NCBI GenBank assembly: GCA_026636295.1
Contig: CP089454.1
Coordinates: forward strand, 682,001-746,000
Source: Medakamo hakoo
Taxonomy: Eukaryota > Chlorophyta > Trebouxiophyceae > Coccomyxaceae
DNA length: 64,000 bases
Direction: 5' to 3'
The position numbers and the translations under genes are program-made. A model generated the notes under the pieces. That model saw only the letters and a list, made by a program, of their open reading frames with translations. It had not been told where the DNA came from and searched no databases. Position 1 is the first letter of the stretch. The number at the start of each line of letters is the position of its first letter. Below, in pieces: positions 1 through 10,020 of this stretch.

Positions 1-1086
1 CCCGGCCTGGAGGCGGGCGGCCCGGGCGGCGCGGGCGACTTGGCGGGCTCCATGGCCGGCGCCCTCGCCGCCGCGTCCCTGGCCCTGCGCGCCGCCGACC
101 CGGCCTACTCGGCGGCCCTGCGCGCGCGCGCGGCCGCGCTGCACGCCGCGGGCGAGGCGGCGCCCGGCCTGTACCGGGCCTCCCTCTTCACCAACGCGAC
201 GGCGCCCGAGGTCGCGGCCGCCATCGCCCCGCTGTACGCCCTGACCACCGCCCACGACAAGCTGCTGTGGTCGGCGGCCTGGCTGTACCGGGCGACGGGC
301 GACGGGCGGTACCTCAAAAAAGCGTCCGAGGCCTTTGCGCGCTTCCTCTATGTGGAGGGCGCCGGCAACGCCCCCGGCGCCCCGCCGCGCGCGCCCGCCC
401 TGTGGCCCGACCAACTGTTCTACGGCGCGTCCATCGTCCTGGCGGAGAGCGCGGGCTGGGCCACCTACCACGAGCGGGCGCGCGCCTTCCTGCGGGCGTG
501 GATCTGCGCCGAGGGCGAGCGGATTCGGTACACGCCGCGCGGCCGCGTCTACAACGCGGACGCCCCGCCGCTGGGCGCGACGGCCGCGGCCGGCTTCGCG
601 GCGGCCGTGTACGCCCGGGCCACGCGGTCGTCGGGGGCGGGCCTGGGCCCGCCGTCGCCCGCCGACGCCCGCCTGGCGGCCCGGTACGAGTGCTTCGCCC
701 TGTCCCAGTTCCGGTACGCGCTGGGCGGCGACGCGGGCGGGGGCGGGGCCTCCTTCGTGTCCGGCCTGGGCCGGGGCGGCGGCCCGACCCGGCCCCAGCA
801 CCAGGGCGCGTCCTGCCCGGCGCCGCCGGCCGAGTGCGACGCGGTCACCGCCCAGCTGACGCCCGCGCCCAACCCGTGGACGCTGTACGGCGCGTTGGTG
901 GAGGGGCCCGGCTTCTCGGACGCCCACTCGGACGTGCGCCCGTTGAACGCGTCGCGCGTGGGCCTGGAAAACCAGGCGGGCTGGGCCGCGCTGTCCGCGG
1001 CCGTCGCCGCGCCCGGCCTGGGCAGGTGGGAGACGTGCCTGCAGGGCATGGGCGTCGTCAGCAGGGACACGCTGGTCTGTGGGTGA
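1..1086 (+). CDS. Glycoside hydrolase family 9 (endoglucanase-like) protein, 3' part only
   Basis: The frame is open from base 1, so this is the C-terminal 361 residues of a gene that starts outside the window. It follows the GH9 (alpha/alpha)6 barrel in order: the GxxDLAG helix, the ATGDGRYL segment, the RYTPRGRVYN segment, the FVSGLGR histidine region and the final LYGALVEGP segment. GH9 enzymes are inverting beta-1,4-glucanases. Aligned by eye with the two classical GH9 signatures, the usual P-H-x-R of the histidine signature reads P-Q-H-Q (784-804), and the catalytic Glu of the NEVA signature is Arg (codon 955-957). The protein may therefore lack hydrolase activity, although the catalytic Asp pair lies upstream and cannot be seen. 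Family assignment is firm; activity is doubtful. Confidence 0.85.
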   Translation, partial: PGLEAGGPGGAGDLAGSMAGALAAASLALRAADPAYSAALRARAAALHAAGEAAPGLYRASLFTNATAPEVAAAIAPLYALTTAHDKLLWSAAWLYRATGDGRYLKKASEAFARFLYVEGAGNAPGAPPRAPALWPDQLFYGASIVLAESAGWATYHERARAFLRAWICAEGERIRYTPRGRVYNADAPPLGATAAAGFAAAVYARATRSSGAGLGPPSPADARLAARYECFALSQFRYALGGDAGGGGASFVSGLGRGGGPTRPQHQGASCPAPPAECDAVTAQLTPAPNPWTLYGALVEGPGFSDAHSDVRPLNASRVGLENQAGWAALSAAVAAPGLGRWETCLQGMGVVSRDTLVCG

Positions 1087-1242
1087 GGTCGCGGCGTGTG
1101 TGAGGGGAGGAGCGTGCGTGCGCTTGTGTGTGTGTTTGTGGTCGGGAGAGAGGCGAGCGAGAGAGAGAGAGCGTGGGTTCCGTCGGTCACTCCCTTTTTT
1201 AATTCCATTCTCAAGGGCAAAAAAAAAAGAAAAACCAAAACC

Positions 1243-3597
1243 ATGCCTCCTGCGCCCGCCACCTCCGCCCTCGCCCTGTACGACCCGCGCGCCTCCCGGG
1301 AGCTGGCCGGGCACTACAGCGGTCCTGCGGCCATCGTGTCCACGACGCTCAAGTACGCGGACGGGTCGGTGTACAAGGTACAGGGCGGGCGGGAGGGGCG
1401 CGGGGAGGGACAGGGGGCAGCGGGCGAGCTGGGGGGTGTGCGGGGGTAGTGGTGCGAAACTGACGCACGGCCCGCCGTCCCCACGACAGGGCGAAACACT
1501 CGACGGCCTGCGCCACGGGTCCGGCACCATGACCACGCCTGCCGGGGACACCTACACAGGCGCCTGGCGCTTGAATGAGCGGGACGGGCGGGGCGCCGCG
1601 CGCACGGCGGCCGGGCAAACGTACGAGGGCGCCTGGCGCGACGGCGCGCCGCACGGCCAGGGGACGGCGACGTACGAGGACGGCGGCCGGTACAGCGGCG
1701 GCTGGGTGAAGGGCGTGCGGGCCGGGTGGGGTGAGCACGCGTATGGGGCCGGTGGCTCGTACGTCGGGCAGTGGGACGGCGACGTGCCGCACGGTAAGAA
1801 GGGTGCGCGGCGCGGCGGGGGACAGGGGCGGGGGTGGAGCGGCGCGCCCGCGGCCAACCACCCACTCCCTCCCCCACCCACCCACCAAAAAAAAACCCAG
1901 GCCAGGGCGTCCAGCTCACGCCCGACGGCGGCCGGTATGAAGGCACCTTTGTCCGCGGCGCCCGGTCCAAGGGCCGGTGGATCGCGCCGGGCGGCGCCGA
2001 AGAGTACGACGGCGAGTGGGACGGCGCGGCCGGCCTGCGGTCTGGCGCGGGCGTGCGCGTCATCCCCGGCGTGTCTGTCTACTCCGGCGCCTGGCTGGCC
2101 GACTTCCCGCACGGCAGGGGCCGGTGCGAGTACGGCGACGGGTCGGTGTATGAGGGCGACTGGGTGCGGGGCGAGCGGGCCGGGAACGGCCGCCTCGTCT
2201 ACCCGGACGGGGCGTCGTACGACGGCGTCTGGGCGGCCGACGCGCCGCACGGCCGCGGCCGCTTCGTCGCCGGGCCCGACCCGGCCGCCGGCTGGTACGT
2301 CGGCGACTTCGCGTCCGGCGCGCGCCACGGCCAGGGCCGGGAGCGGACGGCCGAGGGCGAGACGTACGCGGGCGGCTGGGTGGCCGGCGTGCGGGCGGGC
2401 CTGGGCACGGCCACGTCGCCGGCCGGCGAGGTGTACGCGGGCGAGTGGGCGGGCGGCAAGCGCGAGGGCGTCGGCGAGGTGCGGTGGCCGGACGGCCGGG
2501 CCTGGACGGGGCGGTGGCTGGGCGGCAAGTGGGTGATGGCCCCCGTCCACGGTCCGTCCTGCGATGTCAGCGGCGCCGGCGCGGCCCGGGCGACGGCGGG
2601 CGCGGGCGCGGGCCTGGCCATCAGCGCCCGCGACCGCGGGGGGCAGGCGTGCCTGGCGGGCGGCGCGGCGCTGGTCGGGTGGCTGGTGCCGGGCCCGCTC
2701 GACGCGGCGGCTGCGGCGGCCATTGCGGGCGGGGCTGAGGCGCCTGAGGGGTCGGTCTGCCTGACCATCACCGACCACGGCGACGGGACGTACGGCGCGT
2801 CTTACACGCCGTACCGGGCGGGCGAAGCGTCGCTCGTGATTGCACTGGGTGGTGGCGGCGCAAAAAAACAGCCCGCCCTGGTCGGAGCGGCTCCATTCGC
2901 CGTCCTCGTCTCGCCCGGCCCGCCCGATGCCCGCACCTGCCGCGCTGTCTTAAACACCTCCGCCAACCCGTCCGACCTGGTCTCCGCCTGGGTGGATGTC
3001 CGGGACGCGTGGGGCAATGGCGTGGAGGCGGCGGTTGCCGCGGCGTCGACGGCGGGCGTGCTGCGCCTCGGTGGGGTGGCCCTGCCCGCGGTTGTGCAGC
3101 CCGGCGAGGGCGGGCGCGGCGCCTCCCTGCGCGTGCCTGCTGCTCTGCAAGGCATCGGACCTGTCGACCTGCCCACCCTCGGCGGCGCGGCGGCCTTAGA
3201 AGTCACGGTCGGCGGGCGGCACGTGCCTGGGACGCCGCTCGCGGTCGCGGTGGTGGGTGGGGATGGAGGCGCCGCCGCCTCCGCCGCGGCTGTCCCTGAC
3301 GCGTCCAAGGCCTGGGCAGCTCGTGCGACGGCTGCGTTGGCCGAGCTAGGGGAAGAAGACGAAGAAGAAGGCCCGCGCGCCGCCGATCCCTCTGACGGTC
3401 TCGACCCGGCCACGGCCGCGTACGCGGCGGCCCACCCGGGCGTGCCCATCGTCGAAGACCTGGCCGACCTGTGGCTGGTGTCCCGCCTGCAGCGCGAACG
3501 GGAGCGCAAGGCACAAGGGCTGGAAGCGCGGGCACGGGCGGAGATGGCGGCCAAGGTAAAGGAAGAGGGCGAGGCGCGTGAAAATGAGGAGGCCTAA
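1243..3597 (+). CDS. MORN-repeat protein with filamin-type Ig-like repeats
   Basis: Three exons: 1243-1377, 1490-1793, 1901-3597, giving 711 residues with matched phases (0 and 1). Residues about 20-355 are a run of MORN repeats (Y-x-G-x-W ... G-x-G units), which in other proteins bind membranes or act as rigid scaffolds. Around residue 437 is a filamin/ABP280-type end motif (GDGTYGASYTP), and a second Ig-like stretch follows. The last 50 residues are a charged helix rich in Arg, Glu and Lys. MORN proteins in green algae are often flagellar or cortical, but nothing here fixes the location. The start ATG follows an A-rich leader. The stop lies only 28 bp from the stop of the convergent thiamine gene. 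Confidence 0.85.
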
Positions 3598-3625
3598 CGA
3601 GAAAGAATGTTTGTGTGTGTTCCAA

Positions 3626-6600
3626 TCACCGACCACCCTGATGCGCCAACGCCCCGTCCACGACGTCGCGGAGCTGGCGCGTGGCAGCCACCACGTCCAC
3701 GCCAGCCCCGTAAATGCACGACACGACCGCCACGCCTGCCGCGCCGGCTTCGATGCACGCCGCCGCGTTGGCGGGGCCGACACCACCAATCGCGACAACA
3801 GGGATGGAGACGGCCCTGCAAATCTCGGCCAGGCCGTCCAGGCCAATGACGGACGCGTCGGCTTTGGTGGTCGTGCCGGCGATGGCGCCGGCGCCCAGGT
3901 AGTCTGCGCCCGCGGCTTGGGCCGCCAAAGCCTGGGCGACCGTTTTCACAGACACGCCCAGCAGGCGGGACGGGCCGAGCGCCGCGCGCGCGCCCGCGGC
4001 CGGCAAGTCGGACTGCCCCACATGCGCGCCGTCCGCGCCCGCTGCCAAGGCTGCGTCGACGCGGTCGTTGACGAGGAGGGCAGCGCGGCCAGCGACGGCC
4101 GCGACGGCGGCGGATGCGTCCGCGACAAGGGCGGCCGGATCCCCGCTCTTGTCGCGGACTTGAATGGTGGTCGCGCCGCCCTCGGCCGCCAGGCGCGCCG
4201 CGTCGGCCGTCGACCTCCCCGCCGCCGCGTCCAGGGCCGGGTCCGTGACGGCGTACACCCGCAGGTCCAGCGGCGGGCGGGTGACGGGCGCTGCTCCAGG
4301 CGGCCTGGCGGCGCCGTACCCGCTCCAGTCGACGCTGGCGTAGGCGTGGTGCATGGCGAACTGCGGGCCGGCGCCGATCCTCAGCCCGGCCGACGCGGCC
4401 AGCGCGCCATGGACAAAGGCTTTTGCCGCCGACGCGGCCGACGGCACGTCCAGGCCCTGGGCTAGGCCAGCCGCCAGGGCAGTGGCGAGCGTGCACCCCG
4501 TCCCGTGGGAGACCGGCGTGTCGATGCGCGGGGCGGCCAGGCGGATGGGCGTGCGGCCGTCGTGGAGGACGTCGACGACCGCGCCCCCGCCCCCGCCGTC
4601 GTGCCCGCCCTTCACCAGCACCCACCGCGGGCCCAGGGCCGCCAGTTCGGCAGCCGCCGCTTCCACCGCTTCCACGGACTCCTGCAGCTGGGCGACGTCC
4701 TTCCCCAACAGCGCTGCCGCTTCCACCAGGTTGGGCGTGACGACGGCGGCCAGTGGGAAGAGGCGGGCGACGACCGCGGCCGCAACCCCACCCGTCGCGA
4801 GCGCGTCGCCGCTCGTCGCGACCAGGACGGGGTCCACGACGAGGGGCGGGCGTGCGCTGGCTGGAATGGCCTCTAAAGCATCCGCCACGGCTTCCACACA
4901 GGCTGAGGTGGGCAGCATGCCCGTCTTGATGGCATCCGCGCCAATGTCGCCCAGGACGGCGGAGATTTGGGCTGCCACAGTTTCGGGCGGCACCGCGTGC
5001 ACGCCGCTGACGCCCGCGCTGTTTTGCACGGTGACGGCCGTGATGGCCGTGGACGCGTACACTCCCCGAGCCGCGCACGTCTTGATGTCGGCCTGGATGC
5101 CGGCGCCGCCGCCCGAATCGGATCCCGCGATGGACAGGACGCGGGGAGGGGACGGGAGGTGGGCGGGTGGCAGCGGTGGGGGCGCCCCATCCTCAACGAC
5201 CGCTGCGTTTTGCACCGCAAACGCGGCGACCTCGTCCCAGGCGGACGCCGTGAACAGGACGCCTGTGCGGCGGGCTTTGCCACCCGCAGGCACAGCCGCC
5301 AGCGGCACCAGGTCCGCGCCCACGCCGGCCGCGGCCCGGACCAAAAGCTCGTTCTCGCCCACGACCAGGCCGACGTCGGCGGTCAGCAGGGCGCCCAAGT
5401 CGGACGGCGCGTCGCCCACGTAGACGGCCGGACCGGTGCCAGCAGCCGGGCTGCCGTCGTCGCACAGGGCTCGAAACAGCTCCACTTTGTCCTCCGCGCA
5501 CTGGCACCGCTGGATGAGGGCGCCCGTGGAGGCGCCGGCCGCGTCGGTGGCCAGGTCGTTTGCAAAGACAGCGATGGACGGCGACGGCGACGACGACGAC
5601 GACGACAGGGGTTGCGGCGGCCAGTCTGTCGCTGGTTCAGCCGGCAGGCCCGCGCCCTGCAACGCCCCAACAACAAAGCTGGTCGACCACGAGACCGACA
5701 AAATGGCGGTGGGAATGCGGGCGGCTAGCGCGGCGCGCAAGGCAGCGACCGCGCCCGGGCGGAACAGCGGAGTTGACGTCGACGAGCCCGCCGCGACGCC
5801 CGCGTTGCGCAAGACTGCTTCAACGCCCGGCGCACGCGCCAGGATGCCGGCTTCCACAGCTCGTCCATTGGCCGCCCGGTCAAAGGCCGACAAGCGGGCG
5901 GTGAAGGCGTCTGCGGCGGGCGGTGAGAAGGCGGGCGGCGGTGGCTCGCCCGGTCCAAAGCACCCGTCAAAGAGGGCCGACCGTTCGGCGGAGTAGAGGC
6001 GCACCAACGCCGCCGTCAGCATCTTGCGGTCCTCGCGCATCTCAGCGCCGGATTCATCGTCGCCGCCCCGCGCGTCTGCCGCGTCGGCGGCGGCCGAGAT
6101 CACGGCCTGGATGATGGCCGGCGTCGTGTCGCGGGCCGTCAGCGTCTCGTCGAAATCGATGACGAGGGCGCGGGCCGGCGGGGCGTGCGCGGGCGCGCCA
6201 TCACCAGACTGCACGAGTGCAGCAGTGAAGAAGCGGAGCTCCAAATCCATGGCCCTGGCGTACAGGCGGGCGAGCGTGGCTGTGGGGATGGATGATGGGT
6301 GGATGGATGGTGAGGGATGCGGAAACATGCCGCGTGGAGGTGCTGCGTCGTCCGTATCAGGTACACGTCGCACGTCCACGTATACACAGTGTACGTGACC
6401 ATGCGTGGGGGTTGGCAGATGGTCAGACGCACCGCCTGTGAGGGCGCGGCGGCCGGGCAATGCGGCGGCACGGCGGCCAGGCGATGCCAAGCTAGCCGCG
6501 CGGCTTGTGGAGCGGCCAGCGGGCGGCCGATGACCCGCACACGCGGCCAGGCGGCTGGGTGCCTGGGCGACGCGGCCGGCTGGCCGCATCGGTGAGATTC

Positions 6601-7406
6601 GGCCCGTGGGCGCGTGCGTTTTGCGCGCGGGCCGAAAAAAAGAGAGCAATGGCTCGGCGCAAGCTCCCAGCCGCACCAACCTCCACCCCCGTCTCATCAT
6701 CATCGGGAGAGGTTTCCCACCGTGCATCAAGCCTTTCGCCTTGATGCCAGAAAGGCGAGTCTTCACCTTGGTCCGCGGCGCCCGCCACCCGGTCCAGCAA
6801 CGCCTCTTTCGCAGCGGGCGCAGTCAGGTACTCAGCCGAACTGTAGGTGGCGACCCAGTCTGCATACGGGTGTGCTTCATCCTTTGCGACGCCCGCGCGT
6901 GTGAGCGTGCAACCCAGCCAGCCGTAGAGTCGCGAGCACGGCGCCATGGCTGCCAGGATGCAGGCGATGCGAGCTAGAGGTTGAGCGTCCGGTCCAGTCG
7001 CGTCTCCAGCACTTGCTAAAAGGTCCGTGTACGCGCGTGTCGCTGGAGCGGGCGGCGCGGCCAGGTCGGACGGCGACACGCGCCACGCGGCTGCGTAGGC
7101 CCCGTGCAGGCGCAGCTCGTCCGCGACGGCGGCCCGCAGCTGTGTGAGGACAGCCACAGCGTCGCCATCGCCCGCACGCGCCGCTTCAACCCGGGCAGCG
7201 TCGTACGCCGCGCCAAACGCCTCCAAAAACGCGGCGTCCTGCTGGACGTAGAAGCGGAAGGTTGGGCGCGGCAGCGTGCCGTCGGCGAGCGCCCTCACAA
7301 ACGGGTGGTGCAGGGCGCGCCAGGCTGTGGGGCTGTTGGCTTCCCACAGGCGCCGGCTCAGGCCCGTGCCGACGGGCAGGCCGTCAGCCGGCGGCGACAG
7401 CCCCAT
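3626..7406 (-). CDS. Four-domain thiamine enzyme: TenA - HAD phosphatase - ThiD - ThiE
   Basis: Two exons on the minus strand, 7406-6767 and 6279-3626 (intron of 487 nt, phase 1), giving 1097 residues. Residues 1-230 are TenA (pyrimidine salvage), ending in the LYARAMDLE helix completed by exon 2. Residues about 245-580 are a HAD phosphatase with motif I DFDET (D255, D257) and a later GDAPSD motif; in plants TenA-HAD is TH2, the thiamine monophosphate phosphatase. Residues about 590-860 are ThiD (HMP/HMP-P kinase; SIAGSDSGGGAG and HGTGCT). Residues about 884-1097 are ThiE (TMP synthase; QVRDK, VNDR, HVGQ, IGGVGP). Plants keep ThiD-ThiE (TH1) and TenA-HAD (TH2) as separate genes; here both are one polypeptide. 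No convincing transit peptide is seen. It lies head-to-head with thiM. Confidence 0.9.
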
Positions 7407-7690
7407 TTGTTTTGGGACGCCGGCGAGAGCCTTTGTGTTTTTGGTTTCTCACTATGAACCGCACACATGCGTCTTTGTTTTGATCAGAAGCGCAAGATCA
7501 AGATCACAAGCGCACGCATCCTCGCCTCCCCACATTCCAGCTGCACGAACGGGTGGACGTCGCGGCCGTCACTGTTGTACGTGGAGCGAGTGCAGGGCCT
7601 GCAAAGATCTTGGAAACGTGCAGCGCACGCTGCTGCTCTCATCCGCACCCGCGGCCGTCGACCTGGCCGTCCATCCATTACCCCCCCTCC
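7407..7690. promoter_or_regulatory. Shared divergent promoter region of the two thiamine genes
   Basis: The 284 bp between the ATGs of the TenA-HAD-ThiD-ThiE gene (minus) and thiM (plus) must carry both 5' regions. Its centre (about 7441-7530) is locally richer in A+T than the flanking coding DNA. I looked for the conserved TPP riboswitch core (CUGAGA and the downstream GAU/AAUGCC block) on both strands and did not see it. Co-regulation of the pair is inferred from arrangement only. Confidence 0.45.
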
Positions 7691-8551
7691 ATGGCCGCCG
7701 CCACGCCCGACACCTTAGCCACCGCCTGGGCCCGCGTCCGGCCCGCCCGCCCCTTGATCCAATGCCTGACCAACGTCGTGTCCGTCGACATCATGGCCAA
7801 TGCCTTGCTGGCCGTCGGCGCGTCGCCCGCCATGGTCTCGTGCGAGGCGGAGGCGGGTGACTTTGCGCGCGACCACGCGGGCGGCGTCCTCATCAACGTC
7901 GGCACGCTGTCTCCGGCGGGCCTGGCCGGCCAGCACGCGGCGGTGGACGCGGCCGTGGCCGCGGGCAAGCCCTGGGTGCTGGACCCGGTCGGGTGTGGCG
8001 CGACCGCCTACCGGACGGCCGCGACCGTCGCACTGGCGCGCAAGCGGCCCGCGCTGGTCCGCGGCAACGCGTCCGAGGTCGCGGCGCTGGCGCGTGCGGT
8101 GACTGGAGAGGAGGGCCCAGATGCCGGCACTGTGCGCGGCGTGGACTCCACGCTGGCCTCAGCAGACGACGCGGCGTTGGCGCTGGCGCAAGCCCTGGAC
8201 TGCGTGGTCGCCGTGTCGGGGCCCGTCGACACCGTCGTCGAACCGAGTGGGCGCCTGACGCGCATAACCGGCGGCGTGCCTCTGCTGACGTCAATCACGG
8301 CAACCGGCTGTTCTGTGACGTCGCTGTGCCTGGCCGCGGTCGCGGCCGGGTGGGCGGAGGGGAAGCAGAGCGCGGCGGACGTCGCGACCGCAGCTGCGGC
8401 TGGCCTGGCTGCGATGGGCGTGGCGGCGGAGGTGGCTGTTGCTGGTGGAGGTGTGAAGGGGCCCGCCAGTCTGAGAGTGGCGTTGATAGACGCCTTGCAC
8501 TCCCTGGACGGGGGCGGGTTGAGGGCGGTGCGGGTCGAGGTGGTCGAGTAG
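7691..8551 (+). CDS. thiM: Hydroxyethylthiazole kinase (ThiM)
   Basis: Single exon, 286 residues, the usual ThiM length. It phosphorylates 4-methyl-5-hydroxyethylthiazole to the substrate that ThiE joins to HMP-PP. Diagnostic segments are the early QCLTNVVSVDIMANALLA, the DPVGCGAT segment, the RGNASEVAAL motif typical of ThiM, and the late ITATGCSVTSL (the GTGC-type anion hole with Gly replaced by Ala, Cys kept). The reading frame extends upstream, but the first good ATG is at 7691. No transit peptide is obvious. Adjacent to and divergent from the fused TenA-HAD-ThiD-ThiE gene, it supplies the thiazole half of the same pathway. Confidence 0.93.
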   Translation: MAAATPDTLATAWARVRPARPLIQCLTNVVSVDIMANALLAVGASPAMVSCEAEAGDFARDHAGGVLINVGTLSPAGLAGQHAAVDAAVAAGKPWVLDPVGCGATAYRTAATVALARKRPALVRGNASEVAALARAVTGEEGPDAGTVRGVDSTLASADDAALALAQALDCVVAVSGPVDTVVEPSGRLTRITGGVPLLTSITATGCSVTSLCLAAVAAGWAEGKQSAADVATAAAAGLAAMGVAAEVAVAGGGVKGPASLRVALIDALHSLDGGGLRAVRVEVVE

Positions 8552-8770
8552 GGAAAACGAAAACACGCTCAGGACGCTGCGGCCGACCACCGCTCTCCCT
8601 CCGTCTTTTGCACACACGCCCCGCACGCACGCACACGCACTCATGGCAACAACACACCGCAGGAAACAAAAAGGCACACGCGCACACAGCCTCACTCCCA
8701 CTCCCAACCCAGGCAGACAGGTCCAACACGTTTTTTTTTTTTTGCTTTGTTTTTTTTTCCCGCCAACCGC

Positions 8771-9797
8771 TCAAGCACTCGGCGCCCCGTTTTTCAGCAT
8801 GACCGTGAAGATGTCAGTGCGCGTGACAATGCCGACCACGACCTTGGTGTCCGGGTCGACAATGGGGATGCGGTGGATTTTTTTCTTTAGCATCAGGCCA
8901 GCCGCGTCGGCGACGCGGGCGGTCGGCGGGCACGCGACGGGCTCGCGGGACATGGCGTCCGCGACGTACGTGCCGCCGCGCTCCTTGATGTCCTGTTTGG
9001 GTGTGTGTGTGTTTTGTGTGTGGGGGGCCGAGGTCGTGGGGTCGGGCAGGGGCGTGAGGGGGAGAGGGAGGGCCGGCAGGTTGGTAGGTCAGCAAGCGAG
9101 GTCGCGGGGAGATATCTCTCGTCGTTTTTTTCTTTTCCGACACCCGCCGTACCTTGCGAGACAGGACGCCGATCAGGGTGCGGTCCGTCTTAGAGCGGAC
9201 GACGGGCACGCCAGTGACCTGGTGAGGGCGAGAGGAGGTGGGAAGGGCGGGTGAGCGCGGCGGGCGGCGCGGGGAGGGGGCGAGCGCGGCCGGTCTTGCG
9301 CGGGGCGCGAGAGAAACGGCCGGGGCGCGTTTTTTTGCCGTCGCCGTCCCCGCCGTGCCCCACCTCGTCGAACAGGGAACGGGCGTCAGTCAGCTTCATG
9401 TCAGGGTACGCCAAGATCAAGTTGGTAGACATCACGCTGGACAGTTTCGTGTCCGGCGCGGCCGTGTCCTGTTTTTGTTTTTTTTTCGGAGCGCCCATCA
9501 GTTTTTTTTTTCCCTCCGCCGCGGATGGAAACGGGGCCCGCTACCCGGTCTTGCGCCTCACCGCCGGCGCCCAACCCCATGGCCAACGATTCCTCGCACC
9601 TGAAAGACGTTCTGCTGGAAAAATTTCCCCACATCTTCGTAGCTAGCGAGCGACCAGGTGACCGGCCACTCGCCCGACACCGCGTCCGGAGTCGCGCGCA
9701 GCGGCGCAGGCACGGCCGGCCGGGCCGCGCAGCGGCGGGAAGCGCCCACGGCGCGCGGGACGGGGCCCCGGGTGGCGCAGGCCTTGGCGGTCAGCAT
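8771..9797 (-). CDS. Two-CBS-domain protein, probable plastid form (CBSX-like)
   Basis: Four exons on the minus strand: 9797-9600, 9468-9364, 9218-9153, 8992-8771; all junctions phase 0, 196 residues. The first 38 residues are rich in Ala, Arg, Ser and Pro without acidic residues, like a chloroplast transit peptide. Residues 67-196 form a CBS pair: SSVMSTNL ... VTGVPVV ... LIGVLSRKD for the first and VADAMSREP ... IHRIPIVD ... VVGIVTRTD for the second. CBS pairs bind adenosyl ligands; plant CBSX proteins of this size modulate thioredoxins. That role is an analogy. The introns are short (about 130-160 nt). Confidence 0.85.
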
Positions 9798-10020
9798 AGT
9801 AGCGGAGCGGCGGTGGGGAGGAGGGGTCGGCGGGGCGTGGATGATGCGGGGGGCGGGATGAATGGAGTGAGGCGGGGTGTGAGGCTGCCTGGATGCAGGG
9901 CGTCGGCGCGGGGCAGGTTGCACACTCCCGCCAAAGCAGCAACGACAACCCACACGGCGCGCGTCCGACGCGCCTGGACTTTTGCGTGACTCGTCACCCG
10001 CACGCCCACACACACTCTTC
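9798..10020. promoter_or_regulatory. Divergent promoter region, CBS gene / NDC80
   Basis: 223 bp between the start codons of two divergent genes. No recognisable element was found beyond an A+T-richer patch shortly before the NDC80 ATG. Promoter role is inferred from position. Confidence 0.3.

Noticed and set aside
7407-7690. TPP riboswitch expected near thiamine genes of prasinophyte algae
   Set aside because: I read this spacer, the 487-nt intron of the fusion gene and the 3' regions on both strands for the CUGAGA element and the partner helix and saw no credible pair. A covariance-model search would be decisive.
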